Of a DNA stretch of 64,000 nucleotides, positions 12,850-26,215 are shown in pieces. The DNA is from Heterobilharzia americana (Eukaryota > Platyhelminthes > Trematoda > Strigeidida > Schistosomatidae). The stretch covers positions 93,582,708 to 93,646,707 of the forward strand of contig OX104127.1 in NCBI GenBank assembly GCA_944470555.2, given 5' to 3'. Position 1 is the stretch's first letter; each line of letters starts with the position of its first letter. A model generated the notes under the pieces. That model was given only the letters and a program-made list of their open reading frames with translations, was not told where the DNA came from and searched no databases. The position numbers and the translations under genes are program-made.

Positions 12850-15800
12850 AGTGAATAATTAGTGTTAATTAAACAATTACTCAGTTAATTTATGAGTTTT
12901 TAACAGCACATGTGACATCTTGACCCATCTCTCAAACCTCTATTCTTCTTGTAGTTAGCATTTTAAAATCCGAAGTAGTTATTTGAATTGCAATACACTT
13001 TCAGTTATTCTTTTAGCATCAATGCGACATTTTTTCTACTGCTTCAAATCTCCAAATATTGTCAGTCTACAATCTAAATCAGCTTTGAGTCATTTGATTT
13101 GTCACAAACCAACCATTAAACTGATAAAATAATCGTAATCATTTCCTCCATTTTAGGGATTTACTCACCATTCAAATTTGACATTGTTTAACCATGAAAT
13201 ATATTTGATAGATAATCATCTCCTTAACAGTGAGTTTGATGAACTAACTACACACCGGAAAAATTTCTAATTCTGTTTATTTTCTTCACTTTTTGTTTAG
13301 AATACTTCCTTGATGCATAGTTTGTTTGGTGACATTTTCGATCCTTCATCTGCTTAGTAACTCAGAAAATTTGAGAAAACTGATCAGTAAGTATTTTCTA
13401 GCTGTGACTGTATTTCATAGACTAAGTGAAGCTTTCATCTACGCCTTCAACAATGCATATCACTACTTTGCATATTTCTTGTTTACTTGTTGGAAGAAAA
13501 GTAAAGTGAGTAACCTTGTGGTGATATTTTCAGATGGGCCTCATTTTTAATTTGCTTTGAAATAAGGTAATAAGAGCCCTTAGTTAAGTAATTGTACTAA
13601 GGAACAGTGTTCATACCAAAAACATTCGTTGTTCAACTGACATCCTTTGCTTAGTATTTCATGACCGACCTCAACATTGAACACATGGTCGCTCCACCAC
13701 AGGCAAGCAATAGTTTGAAGATATTAGTATTCATTGAACAGTAGATTCTTCAAGTCTTTCAACAGTGGTGCATTAGAACAGAGTGAGATACTGCACAACA
13801 CATCCATCTGTGGGTAGGTATTTGGAAACCTCAGCGAAACTATGAGTGATGTAATTTGACAAATATCAAAAGGACGTTCAGTATCAAAATTGAGGTCTTA
13901 TCAGAAACCAACTCATTAGAACTGAAGCAGTTCTGCAAGTAGGAGAAGTGGTCAGTATAGTCCGCTGTTTAACTTTACATCCTAAACCAGAAATTAGTGT
14001 GAAACAATGGTTTTGAGACATCTTCTTACATCTCACGGTTGCAACATACAGGGTACAACTACTATCCTTGCATAACGGGATTGTTTTGTATGAACTCTAA
14101 GTCAGCCTTTTGCCCAACAGACAGTGCCTCAATCCCTCAATCCTTCAGATCTGTCAGCACCCCTGTAGAAAAGATAAATGGGAATAATCCTCGTAGGCAT
14201 CTTCAGTAGACATAAACACTTGTTATTGCCTCGGAAGGCAACTCTAGGTAGTCAGTTAAACAGTTGTGCTAAGTGAAGTAGAGGGCCTTGATTAGCACAA
14301 TGCGCCTCATGGCCTTCCTTTCACCTTCAAACACCGCTACAACACTTCTTGGTAGACGGAATCGAGTACCACTTCAGGTCAATATATATACATATATGTC
14401 ATGCTTTCGGTGCACATGAATATGCATCTGTTGCAGCACATATTCAAGCATGAGAATTCAATAGGTGTATCCTCATCCAAGTCTAAAACTTGTTCAGTTT
14501 TCCTGAGTTTGTCGCTATCGAGTTACGGTCATGCGTAGAATGATTATGCGTATTAGAATGCTATCTTAGACAGGACGTTAGTGAAACTGATTTCATTGTG
14601 CCTAAGACAGTGTTGATTCAAAGGATGTCTTACCATAAGAAATTGATATCCTCCCCTTTGAAGTGTCAGAGGTGGAATCACCTTCGAAATTCAGATCCTC
14701 ATAAAGCCTCTTTTTGCCATACAAGTAACGTATTGTTTGCGAGGTTTTGGTCCGGTATATCTATCCCTGAAATCAGTGGGAACACATTTTTAAGCAAACA
14801 TTTTCTTTGAAAAATATTGTTGCAAAACATCAAATTTGCAGACATATAAATTGCAGGTGACAAGATATATTATTAAACTATGTTAGTGGCTTATGGCCAA
14901 CCAGTCATAACATTTGTCAGCTGGTCCTTCTACACTGGCGTTTTACTGCAGCACCACCCTTTATTGGCAACTTTCATTATTCTTCTCCCTCACGAGTAAA
15001 TCTTGAATGGTAACTTTTCAATTTGTGTAGAATAAGATTGAGGTCAAACTGATTATCATGGATAACAAAAGCAGCGTCCACGTTCCCTTTATACAGTTAA
15101 AAACAATTATTCTTTAATTTGAAAGGTCCGTTTTGCAGAATGGCAGTTTTAAAAGTTCGCTAGTAAATGGCTTAGTGAGGACTATAAGCAACTCCTCATT
15201 TTTACCTACAAATTACTTCATTGAGCATAAACTTAATCCTAAACGTGCATCCCTAAGGTGGAGCTTGATATTTCTGCAGTCAAATATTTATATCCAATGT
15301 ATATGCGTAGGACAGAGGTAGCTGTATTGCACAGAGTATTGGTGAAAAGTGAATGGAGATCAAGTCTTATTTTACGTTTATGCGATACTTTCAGATCTCA
15401 TTTGCAGTCAAAAAAATGAAAATAGTTAGTCAGAGAGTGGATAAAACTCATCTTCCGATGGGCTCTAGAAGTTCAACCAACTATTTTGTAAATGTATGGT
15501 TCGAAGACTAGGTTGAGGTCAATAAGTCTTATGAAATTTTGGTTGTATAGCTCATCTAAACGTCAAACACTTTCAGTTTGAGTCACTGATTACATTAACA
15601 TTTCTTTCATTTAGCTCGTTCTAAAATAATTAGTTAAATAATTTTAATGAAACAGTTATTTGATAAAGTATCAGTAGTACAAGTCTGTCAAATCAAAGTC
15701 ATTCCAGGTGGTCAAACCTATAATTAATATGATGCTCTCCCTCTGAAATTCAAGTAGATTTCGATTGGGATGAGAAATGACGACTTGGCAGCCAATGTGA

Positions 15801-18800
15801 GTACGTTCGAGGAATAGTATCCCATCATGAATTCACATGCCAGTCAGACATGAAACTAATATCTAGTCAGGAACTGGGTAGTATAGGTCAATAGAACACG
15901 AGGCTTGGAACCCGGAAGGTCGCTTTTTGGAATCTTACCATGACCTAGACTATTATCCCACTTTTGGTTATCCCATAATATCAGTAATCAGGTCTGCCAT
16001 ACAGTGACTATTGCAGATAGTCGAACTACCAGTAACAGATTTTAATTTAATAGTATTTAGCCCTTATTTTAGTTGCCAAATACCCTGTACTATTACTTAA
16101 TTTACTGGGATACAACATAAAAATATAATGTGTAGACGACTCTATAATCACATCTCATTACCTATGGGAAATGAATTCACTGTAAGATTTCCATGCGGAA
16201 TGATCAAAAGCATTTACTAAACTTTGGTACAAAAGAACAGAAGGCAAATATTTACTGAATTTATGTTCATCCCATTTTGATATTGTTCTTACTGCAATGT
16301 AAATTCTTTGATATTTCATTTACCAGGTTGATGTTTTTTTTTTCTGAAAGACAACGAGTTCTATCTTGTTAGGTTTAAACCTAAAAATCTGATAAATCTA
16401 AATAAACGATCAACGATAATAAATTTTCATTAAAATCTTTGATCATGTTATTACTGCGCATTTAACTGTTACCTAACGAATTGTAACATGTGGAACAGTC
16501 TGACTTTTCTTTTATATTTTTCCTATTTTTTTATATGCAACAGTTTGATTAGTTTTGAAACGTTTTTTTTTTCTCAGTTAAACTTCTCAACGTTTATTCT
16601 CAATAATAAGCTTCTGTATAGTTGCTCAATTTCAAGCAAAAATTTTGATATTCAAAGTGACTGTATTTTAGTATCTAAAAATAGAAAAGACTATGTAATC
16701 GTTGTACTTTTAACGGTTAGATAATATCATTCACTATAGTCAGAAGAAATTTAGGTTTTGTAAACTAAGTATATGCTTATATTTCGGCTTAGCCTAGCCT
16801 TAAAAAGTGATACAGTTATTGTCTCAGTATCTAATCAGTTTCTAATAGTTCATATCAATGTGAACAAAAGCATTTCATGCAGTAACACTCAGTATCCACC
16901 AGACGGATGCTTTATTTTCGAAGAGACATCTAAACAGTTATGGAGGCTTTTGTTGTATAAACAGAAGAAACAAGTATTCTATGGTCTTTAAACGTATCCA
17001 TCCAAAATATTTGAAAACTGAAAATATAAGTCTGGTTTCATTTACATACTCATGGGGCTATAGTAGAAATGATGAGGTTCAGAACAATTTGTTTTATATT
17101 TGCAGGAATCAGTCACCGATGAGTAACCAATGTTGTTGTCTAGTTCTTGTTGTTCAGCGCTCTAAGTGAAGTGATACAGCATAGCTCTACATATTGATTT
17201 TAGATGTCTATTACGGCGACAACTTTATGTCTGGTATCTGCTGCAATGTAAGACTGTACTATGCTGAAAATATTAGTCATGTTGATTTGTAGATTGAGTG
17301 CATTATCTTCATAAAAACTAGTTACTCTCATCTTTCTGTCTTTTAGCAAATTAACAACAGTATCTGTCAAACCTTTATCAGGTTAGTGCATAAGAAATTC
17401 AGATGGTTAAATAAACTGCCTTTTGAGTATGGTAGAATGACGAATTGAACTGAAATTCATTCAGAAAACTTTTACATTTTAGTGCATTACACAATGAGCC
17501 ATACCTGTTTTCTCACGACTAGTGATACTAACTGGCTGCCCAAACCCTTAGTAAGTATAGTGGTGTTTGTGCCCATGACCTAGTGGCTGAAAGTAAACTC
17601 TACAAACCATTAAGCCATAACTTCACTGCTGGAGTGACTTAGGTATCCAGTCGTAAGTTTCGTTGTTCTCTCAGCATTACAGATTACTGAAAAAGAATAC
17701 CTTGATCCGAAGCACCTTTTTGTTCTGTAACATACGCTTACAGGTTATCGTCAATAACTGGGGCTGTAATACCATATTCAGACACATAAGATATCTCTCC
17801 ACAGGATACTTAATCGCATTTCTTTTACAGTGATGACTCTTAAATAATGGTACAGGTGCTGCTGAATTTCATAATGAACGGTACCACTTACTTTAAAAGG
17901 TACTATGGTTTTGATGGAACTGAATTCTGTGTTTCGACAATTTATGGCAACGTAGTTCATGTCTGTCACATACACAACAGTATGGATGTCTTTAAGCAGG
18001 TACTTCCTAACATCCGTAAACGTGAGTTTTTGTTGGCTCAAAATAAGTCGCAAATTAAACAGGAACTGGAGACTCTATTTCTGATAAATTAATTTAAAGA
18101 TACTAGTAATTCTAGAAATAATGCTAATGGAGAGGTGTTAACTTCTCACTGCTGGAGAAGAAATAGTTGTTCTCTTGTGGAGGCTTGCCTTGAAGAAAAC
18201 CTCTCATTTTTAAATAAAATGAATAGTGTTACGCCCGTATGATTTTGGAAATAGTGGAGAACATTTGTAGCTCACATGGATGATCTTGGTTGTATTCTGT
18301 TTTATGAGATAGGTGTTTTATTCGTAAAGCTTTATTCTTCTTTCTAAAGAAAATCAGCAAAAATTTCAATGTATAGCTCAGAGAATAAAAGTCAATCAAG
18401 AATTCTAAAAGGGGAATCAGATATCTTTAGTGCATGCCTGTAGAAGTAACTACCTTCCCCATGAAGTTAAACAGCTCATAATTATTGATGTTGGACCCAC
18501 ACCTAGATGCCGATTTCAAATGCAAGAGTTGCAACGTAGTGCAGTTTGAAACTGAAAAATTATCGTAGTCATTATGATGTGCGTGGCAAGGTGCAGAGAG
18601 TAATTTCCTCGCTTATTTGTCACTTATAAGATTAGTTTTGAATGTGTAACCCTGTTCACAGAAAGCACAGAAGTGGGTAGATGACACTACTTCTATAGTG
18701 TCGGCGCAACATGACAAACAGTAAAACAGTACCATAAATGTTGCAGACTTGCTAACAAGAAGATATCAGACAAATTCTTCATCCAATACTCTTGTGATTT

Positions 18801-19885
18801 GCTTTCCCATTGATTTTTTTAACATCCAATTTGATTGACAAATTTCGCCAAATCAAAGCTGAATAAAATTACGTGCAATAAAGGTCACTGAATGGTTTCT
18901 TTCATTCTTCCTCATAAACATTCGTTTAAATATTTTGAATTAAATATGGATTTCTTTCAAAAATTCTCTCCATTAATAATGGTCCTCACTTTCTTTGTCT
19001 TCATCTACAACATGTTGATGTATTACAACTGTCAGATAAAATAAGCTGCTGGATCGTGACATCCTCAACACGACAGTCCAATTCACCAAATCATTTCAAT
19101 ACGCTAACGAGTTAATTAACACCACAATCATTTACTGTAAAACAGAGTGAACAGCTGTTATTACTTCTATCAATGATCGGCCATTGATATGTTGTATCGA
19201 TCGATATACTTAGCGATAACATAAATCATTAACCATAATATATGGGATTTGCACATCAATAATTTCTCTTATATTTTACTGAGCTGAATTATTTCCAGAG
19301 ATATATTCCACTTACAGGTACTTTTCATCATGGTTTGGAACATACTAAACTGAAGCTCAGAGAAGAATAATCGCTTTTTGTCAAACACAGTAACTCAAAA
19401 GTGTAGGTCGGGGTATCTAGCGAAAATTAGTCATTGTTGGAAGTACGATGAAATTCAAGTCAGTAATACACCTTTAGTTCTCGTTAGGACTCTTTTTTTA
19501 TGGAACTGTTGTACGTAAATCATTCCAGTTAGCGCATTTTGCTCATATGTTTCTTTAACATATTGGCCTCAGTGCCAGTGTCAACTGAATGAGATTTTGT
19601 GGTTTATCAGTTTAAAGTTTCATTTTTTTTATTTGACCAATTGCCCTTACTGTCATTTAGCCCACTCAAAGCAATCCACACGGTACTCAAAACTGGTTGG
19701 TACTAGATTTGAAACAATTGGTCTCTTTAATAAATTTCGATAATATCATTAGAAGACAAAGATAATCTGAAAAACGTGCTGTACTTGTGCAATACATTTT
19801 GAACAATCTGCTGAAACATTTACTTATCAAGTCAAGTTAAGTATGAAAATTAAAAAAAAATTGAAGAATTAAAATCTCCTTGAAC
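12850..19885. other. Long AT-rich stretch without recognisable genes
   Basis: About 7 kb with no open frame showing known motifs. The part 13,660-14,370 is visibly less AT-rich than its surroundings and may be a decayed mobile element, but I recognise no motif in it on either strand. An 81-codon frame at 17847-18092 overlaps an opposite-strand frame of similar length and has no recognised domain. Poly-T runs occur near 16335 and 16566. Confidence 0.4.
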
Positions 19886-19889
19886 TGTT

Positions 19890-21985
19890 AAGCGGTTAGA
19901 TAAATTGTCTAACCACAAGTACAAAATAGCATCTGAAAAAGTGAAACTGAAATTTTATAAATCACGTAGATCTAATCACACATTCTCAAGACTATTCTAT
20001 AAATCTCCACAATGTTCAAATTGCATCCCAATGTGTCAAATATTATTCGTCCTACAAACTCTCATATTAGATGCAGAGAGAATTTATGTGGATTAACCGA
20101 TCTTCATGTTTCTGCCTCTTCTGTGCTGTCGGACATTTCTCTAGTTTACTGAATCAAATTGATCAGTTGTATAGTTTCGTTATGATTGAAACCAAGGCGG
20201 AAGCTAAGGGAAAGTTATCAAAATCTTGTATCATTGATCTTCACATACAATCACTTCCACTAAACCCGAATGAGTCTATGAAGAACTTGTCTTCAGCCGA
20301 ATTTTGGTATGTGAGAAAGAAGGTCTTTCCCTTGAATTCAATTTTCCGCTTCTATACTATCACAGTAATGATTTAGCCATCGATGACCATTTTGAAAATA
20401 TATATGATCACTTAAGTTCGCTGGTTTCTATCTCTTCTGATAACTAGAGTTGATTGAAGGCTGAACTAGTTGATATTGTCCATCAACTCCATAATCCAGG
20501 TCCGAAACAGAGCAGGATTTTAACTACGCAACGCCTTAAATCCCTGAAAAACTTACAGAATAATCATGATACCATGATTCTTAAACCCGATAAAGGATCA
20601 GATGTTATGTTGATGAACAAAGTAGAGTACAAGAATAAAATTTTATATATTCTTTGTGATGAAAGCAAATTCATGGTAGTTGTTTCATGAAAGGATATTA
20701 GAAAATTGGGAGGAAAAGTAATATCTAGTCTTGGTAAACTCCTTAATATGGATATCATTGCTAACGCGGAGTTCAACTTCTTAAAACCCATGAGATCTCA
20801 GTTTCCAAATCTATATGAACTTCCAAAAATTCACAAAATTAACAATCCACTACGCCCAGTATTTTCAGTGTGTCAGTCTTTCACACATAAATTGGCGAAA
20901 TAGTTAGCCGGAATACTGAGCTCAATTCGTAATGTTTTATGTAAGTTTTCACTGAAAGATACTTTCGAACTTGTTGATTGTCTTAGTGATATGAATATCA
21001 GAGATAAGAAAATGTAGTCTTTTGATGTTAACTCTCTATTTGTGAATGTACCCCTAACGAAGACAGTTAGTATTCTTTGCGACTATATATCCTTGAATCA
21101 TCTTTCTTTCCCTATTTGTCAAGTGCATTTGAAAGGGCTATTTTTGTTATGTACTGATTAAGATTCTTTCGCTTTCGAAGGTGAGCACATTCGGAAAATT
21201 AATAGTGTTGCTATAGAGAGTCAGTTAGGACCGCTATTAGCTAGAGTATATATGTCACATGCAACTAATAGCTCAGGATTTAATAAGTATTGTCACATTC
21301 TATATAAGTATGTTGATGATATCATTTTATAGTGTGATACAGATGAGGATGCCGAGGTATTGTTAAACAGGCTTAATACCCTACAAGATCATATCAGCCT
21401 AACATATGAGGAAGAAAGTGACCATCAGCTTTCATTACTTGATATACTCTTGTGTCGGAGAGAAGACGAATCTATCAGACGACCAATCTATAGACAGTAC
21501 TTGAGCTTCTACATATTTTGTCCAGTGAAATATAGAAGAGGCTTAGTGTAATGCCTAACTAATAGGATCCAGTGTATTTGCACACCTGATAAAATGGATG
21601 GTAAGAGCGAATTTCTGACAGACACACTTATGGAAAACGGACATCCAATGCAGTTTTTGAACCGGTGGGCATAACAGCTAACCCCGAAGCCTACAGCTTC
21701 CTCTGTCCCGAAGAAGGATATATTTCTTAAAGTCCCATACAAAGGGGAAACTAGTAGTATGCTATCGGAACACAGATTAAAGTCCGTTATCAGTAAAGCA
21801 TACTATGCAGCAGCTCAGCTTATGATTGTTGAGACAACAAGACACCTGCTTCGTCATACGCCTCAACTTCGCATAAATGATTATGTCACATTCCACTAAG
21901 TTTACCAATATACATGTATGTGTGACCACACATGCATTAGAGACAGCAATCCTGCTATGCGGACCCCTCAGTGCATATACAACGA
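19890..21985 (+). pseudogene. Penelope-like retroelement: reverse transcriptase with partial GIY-YIG start, decayed
   Basis: Plus-strand frames broken by stops and frameshifts give, in order: a basic N-terminal part (19905-20376), LKPDKGSDVMLMNKVEY (about 20579-20632; family A/PDKGxxVVxMxxxxY), YELPKIHK (about 20812-20836), NNPLRPVFSV, SFDVNSLFVNVPL (about 21018-21056), the catalytic YVDD (21309-21320), then LSLLDILLCRRED, FYIFCPVKYRRGL and LTNRIQCICTPD. Around 21900-21985 the start of a GIY-YIG-type domain (VYQYTCMC) is readable. Penelope-like elements join an RT to a GIY-YIG endonuclease, which fits. Several in-frame stops (for example near 20690, 20900, 21015, 21330) make this copy inactive. 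In schistosomes the closest named families would be Perere-10-like, but I cannot assign it. Confidence 0.8.
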
Positions 21986-22345
21986 GGTGCTAAATTTGTT
22001 TATGGTTAGCACTTCAACAAAATTAAGTATGCACCCCACTCTTTCTATACAAAATTGTAAAGGCTGTTTAATATCAACCCTACGACCTTTCTCGATGATG
22101 TGCTTTGCCATGGATGATGATGGTTTTCTGCCATCTGTGTTAATCGGTGTTTATGAATCCAGCTGCTTTTGTAGCCAATTTGGCTCATGTTCCCCTACCC
22201 TCAAGTATGTATCTCGATTAGTCCTCCCCATGTATCGGATAATCTATGTCTTCTTATTATATGAAATATGTGCCGACTGCTCAATTTGTTTTATGGATCA
22301 AACTTCGATATTATTTGAGGTCAAACTGGATAAATATTGAAGGTC
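21940..22345 (-). pseudogene. Penelope-like GIY-YIG endonuclease fragment, inverted
   Basis: On the minus strand 22175-22238 reads YMGRTNRDTYLRVGEHEPNW, matching the Penelope GIY-YIG signature YIGRT-x-R-x(4)-R-x-x-EH-x-P-x-W. It is followed by SSSMAKHIIEKGRRVDI and a weak match to the family's C-terminal end. At least one in-frame stop interrupts it. It faces the plus-strand RT fragment tail-to-tail, with the junction near 21940-21990, so it is either a second element inserted in inverted orientation or an inversion of the first element's own 3' end. Confidence 0.7.
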
Positions 22346-22901
22346 AGCCAAGGTTTAGTCAAGAAGGACACAAGAATACAAACAATTAAAAAAGCGTTCA
22401 GTCGATGCGTAGGTTAAAAAAAATGCTATCGATTTGAACAGTGTCAACATAACCAAGTTTAATATAAATAGACGAAAAATAGGAATTACAAAGAAATCAA
22501 TTTTCAAGGATATCACCCCAAGTATATGTTACATAGGTAACAGCCTGATTGTTAACCGCATGGGACAGTAACGGTTAGAAAAACGAAGTACCGAAACTCC
22601 ATATACATATTTCCTTTATCAAACTAGTAAAATGAAAATAAGTTATTCACAAAACTATCGGTAAACGTAAGATTTCAAACGCAAATAATGCTTCGACTAT
22701 GAATAGTAATTCTGCACAAAATAATTTAATGCTACAGAAACCTGATTATCGTGGATGGACATTCATTTTCAGATGTAATTAGGATGAAAAAACAAACTAA
22801 TATTTAACCTTGAAACTATCCTCAAAATTTTTTATGACATGCGAGAGTATAATCAAAGCCGGTAATAGTTGTCTCTTAAAAAATAAGTACGTAGAATTCA
22901 C
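22346..22901. other. AT-rich spacer, nothing recognised
   Basis: No gene or repeat recognised between the Penelope fragment and the LINE. Confidence 0.5.
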
Positions 22902-22915
22902 TCAAAAGTTAACCA
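22902..22915. repeat. Target-site duplication, left copy
   Basis: 14-bp TCAAAAGTTAACCA, identical to 26202-26215, directly beyond the 3' tail of the LINE. Confidence 0.85.
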
Positions 22916-23649
22916 TTATTATTATTTTATTATTTGTTCCTCAGGTTCCTAATGGAACATAGGGCTTTAGTAGCACGTCTCCAGTGCACTCTGTTCTCTG
23001 AAATCTTTTGAACCTGACTCCACGACAGCCTACAAGCTCTCATTTCCTCCTCGCACGATCTCCTCCATGTCACCCTTGCTCCAGGCGCCCAACTCGTCGC
23101 TTCCCATATGGGTTCCACTCGAGTACCTGGCCTAGTGCATCATGTCCCCGAATAGTTTCAGGGTATGCCAAATCCATCTCCACTTCCTTCTGCATATTTG
23201 TTGAGCAATAGGTTCTTGGTTGGTTCGTTGACAGGCCAGAGTTCCTTGTTGTTTATTCTTTCTGGCAATCCATCTTATCTTCAGTAAGGAGCCAGCGTAG
23301 GCAGTCATTGATGAATGCCTGTAGTTTGTTGGAAATCCCTTTCGTAACGCACCAGGTCTCTGAACCATCACACAAAGCACTGACTTGACGTTGGTGTTGA
23401 AAATCCGGATCTTGTTGATGCTTTATGCTGAGTGCAGAAGATCCCCACACTGGTTTCAGGTTAGTGAACGCCTGTCTTGCTTTTCTAATCCTGGCTTTGA
23501 CGTCCTCGTATGTGCCGCAGCCTGTGGTTGAAACGATGCTGCCTAGATAGGTGAAAGAGGCTACTTCCTTTAAGTTTCGCCCATCGATGGTGGTCGAGCT
23601 TGTTGTTGTTGCTGTTGGCGGTGTTGGTTGGGTATCTTCATCACCTCTG

Positions 23650-24480
23650 TCTTCTATACGTTCACCTGAAGTCCCATCTTCGCCGCTCTGCCTCTTCTGT
23701 CAACTTGCTGGATTTTGCCTGTAGATCTTCTAGTTTGTGCGACATTAAAAACAAATCATCATTGGCGAAATCCAAATCTTCTAGGTGCCTTTCCGCAGTC
23801 CAGCGTATGCTCATCTTCTCGCTCCTCACTGTTTGCTGCATGATCCAGTCCAGTCTTCCACAATCAGGAAGATCATCGGTGATAGTAGGCGGCAGCCTTG
23901 TCTTACTCCTGTCTGTTTTCACTTCAAAGGCGTCAATGAGCTTCTCATTGTGAATTACTTGGCATGTGGCGTTTCCATATAGTTGCTGAATGAGACTGAC
24001 AAAGGTTTGTGGTATTCCGAAGTGTTGAAGCAAATGTCTGCCAAACTGCTTCTCGGTTGACGCTGTCGAAGGCCTTCTCAAAGTCGATAAAGTTGAGGTG
24101 TAGAGTTGACCGCCATTCTATACTCTGTTCTATCATGGTGCAAAGCGTTGCAATTTGGTCCGCACATGATTTGTACTTCCTGAATCCAGCCAGCCTGTTC
24201 CAGTCGTCGTTTTGAACTCAGAGCATCCTTTAGCCTCTCCAAGATGATGCGGCTTAATATTTTGCTTGCTCCAGGTGGACAGGAGAGTGATTCCGCGCCA
24301 GTTCTTGCAAAGTCTTATGTCACTCTTCTTCCAATCGCCAGGTACCTTCCATTCCTTCCACACCTTCTGCAGTAGTGGTGAGAACATGTCCACTGTTGTC
24401 TCTTCGTCTGTTCTCAGTGCTTCTGTTCGGATTTCATCTGGTTCTGCTGCTTTCCCGGATTTCAGTAGCGTTTTGGCGTT
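23650..24480 (-). pseudogene. LINE reverse-transcriptase domain, frameshifted
   Basis: Readable in pieces on the minus strand: WKVPGDWKKSDI and the RGITLLST motif near 24,300, a degraded AGFR-region, NFIDFEKAFDSVNRE (about 24095-24050), QTFVSLIQQLYGNATCQVIHN, a TGVRQGC-like turn reduced to KTRLPP, and the catalytic box written as DFANDDLFLMSH (23755-23769 encodes FANDD). The usual form is FADD, so there is one extra Asn. The same extra residue is present in the other copy of this family at 41427-41441. Several frameshifts separate the pieces, so no complete polymerase can be made. Confidence 0.8.
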
Positions 24481-25254
24481 CAGGACTTTGACATCTGTTG
24501 GAGGATTTATGTTCGTTTGTAGTTCTAAGGCTGGGCTGCAGATGGTATTTCTGGACGAAGTGCAGGTGGTGGCCGATTCAAAAGCTTCTGGAAGTGGTCA
24601 GTCCATCGTTTTCTTTGTTTCCCTTCTTTATTTATTCAGTTTTCGTCGTCGTCTTTTATTGGTTTCATCTGCGTTGACCTCTTATCAGATAGCAACGTGG
24701 TTACTTGATATAATGTTATCAGGTCTGTCCCTCCTACCAACAGCCTGTTCTACTTCACTCGTCAGTGTGTCGTAGAAGTGTCTTTTGTCTTTCCGTGCAC
24801 TCTTCTTCACTTCTTTGTCGAGTGTTTTATACATTGTGCTCAGTTCCTCTTGTCGTTGTGCATTCTTGCACTGGTTTATCTTCTGCTTCACCATCCTCCT
24901 CTCCTCTATCAGCTTCCTTGTGTCCGTCCAGATCCATTCCTTATCTCTTTTCTTCTCCCTTCCTAATATGGTTATGCAGGTTTCTTGCCACATCTCTTTC
25001 AAAGACTTCCAGTGTTCTTCCACACAGGTTTCTTCAGGAATGTTCCTCGATGTCTGCCATTTTGTCTTGATGGCTGACCGACGTGAAGATTTGCTATGTA
25101 GTTTCGTCCTTCAGTTTCTGTTCTGGATATTGAACTTGAACTATGGTCTATCACCAGCTTCCTTGAAGTCCTTTAACTTGATTTGGAAGGTAGGTTGCTT
25201 GCACTAGATAGCGAGAGGTGTGAACCTACATCTGCTCCTCTTCTTGACCTTGTG

Positions 25255-25960
25255 TCAAGTAGGCTGCGTCTTCACTTTCTTCACATTGAGATGAAGTCGA
25301 TCTGATTTTAAGTGTGTCCTGGTGTCTGGTGAAATCCAAGTCACTTTGTGGATATCCTTGTGCCTAAACATAGTGCCTCCAATCACCAAATCGTTGAATG
25401 CACAGAATTGTGCAAACAGTTCTCCATTCTCGTTCATCCCACCGAGCGCTTCTCGACCCATGGTTAGTTCTCTTCCTGTATTGTCTGCTCCACGCAGTTC
25501 GGCATTCATGTCGCTCATTAGAATTTCGATGTCGCCAACTGGAATGGGGTCGTGTGCAGTGCTGATTGCAGTTATCTGTAGAACTGCTGCTTCTTCTCTT
25601 GATCTGCATTATTTGTAGGTGCGTGGCGTAGCATTCTACGGTTGTGACTTTCCTTCCTTTTGAGTTACATCTTTCTGTTATGGTCCTGATGCTGGTGCAG
25701 ATTAATTCTCACTGCATGAGAGCCTTTGATGCTCTTGGAGGTATGACCATAGCTACTCCGAAACTCAGTGTGCTTGTGGTTGTCGTCTAGGCAACCGGAG
25801 TAGATTATTGGTTCTCCAGTTGATGGTTTGGGGAGTCCACTTCCATCCCACCTGCTTTCGCAAATTCCTAGCACTTCAATGCGATACCTTCTCATCTTCC
25901 TTGCAATCTAGGCAGCCTTGCTAGGTTCAAACATGGTGCGGACATTCCATGTTTCCACCT
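25255..25960 (-). pseudogene. LINE APE-type endonuclease domain, broken
   Basis: The N-terminal part shows ETWNVRTM then RYRIEVLGICESRWDGSG, typical of the endonuclease start including the catalytic Glu. Further on DMNAELRGADNTGRE (family GDMNAKVGxDNTGxE), GRE-ALGGMNENGELFAQF, VIGGTMFRHKDIHKVTWI and SPDTRTH are visible. The following IDH motif is changed to SDR. A frame change lies between the two halves around 25550-25660. Confidence 0.8.
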
Positions 25961-26201
25961 TTACTTTCGCTTTTATCGAGAAAAGACATATCGGCCAACT
26001 GACTTCCAGAAGGTTTTCACCAACTGGCGTCATTTCGCCGGGAATAATTTTGTTTTTTTCTATATTTTGTTGTTCTTTGAAGTTTCTTGAACGATTGGAT
26101 TTGTTTTACGATGTAGGGTTGCTAGTTCTACGCCCAACTTTCTCTCTTAACCCGGGGTTAGGCCCGGCTAGTAACTAGTGTACTCGTTAAGCAGGCGAGG
26201 T

Positions 26202-26215
26202 TCAAAAGTTAACCA
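26202..26215. repeat. Target-site duplication, right copy
   Basis: 14-bp TCAAAAGTTAACCA next to the 5' end of the minus-strand LINE; matches 22902-22915 exactly. Confidence 0.85.

Larger units (their letters stand above)
22916..26201 (-). mobile_element. RTE/SR2-type non-LTR retrotransposon, nearly complete but inactive
   Basis: On the minus strand, 5' to 3': an untranslated leader, an APE-type endonuclease (about 25960-25250), a linker rich in charged residues (25023-24685), an RT domain (about 24480-23650), a Cys/Trp-containing C-terminal region with the family motif RRKWRWIxHT (about 23200), and a 3' tail of AAT-type repeats at 22916-22936. A 14-bp direct repeat TCAAAAGTTAACCA at 22902-22915 and 26202-26215 abuts both ends and is a target-site duplication, so the element inserted as one unit of about 3.3 kb. 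Frames are broken many times. RTE assignment rests on the short length, single pol layout, simple-repeat tail and resemblance to schistosome SR2-like sequences; another LINE clade is possible. Confidence 0.85.

Noticed and set aside
17847..18092. 81-codon frame that might be an exon
   Set aside because: An opposite-strand frame of 91 codons covers nearly the same bases, no domain is recognisable and no splice context was evident.
24266..24775. 169-codon plus-strand frame
   Set aside because: It is the shadow of the minus-strand LINE reverse-transcriptase region, which has the recognisable motifs.
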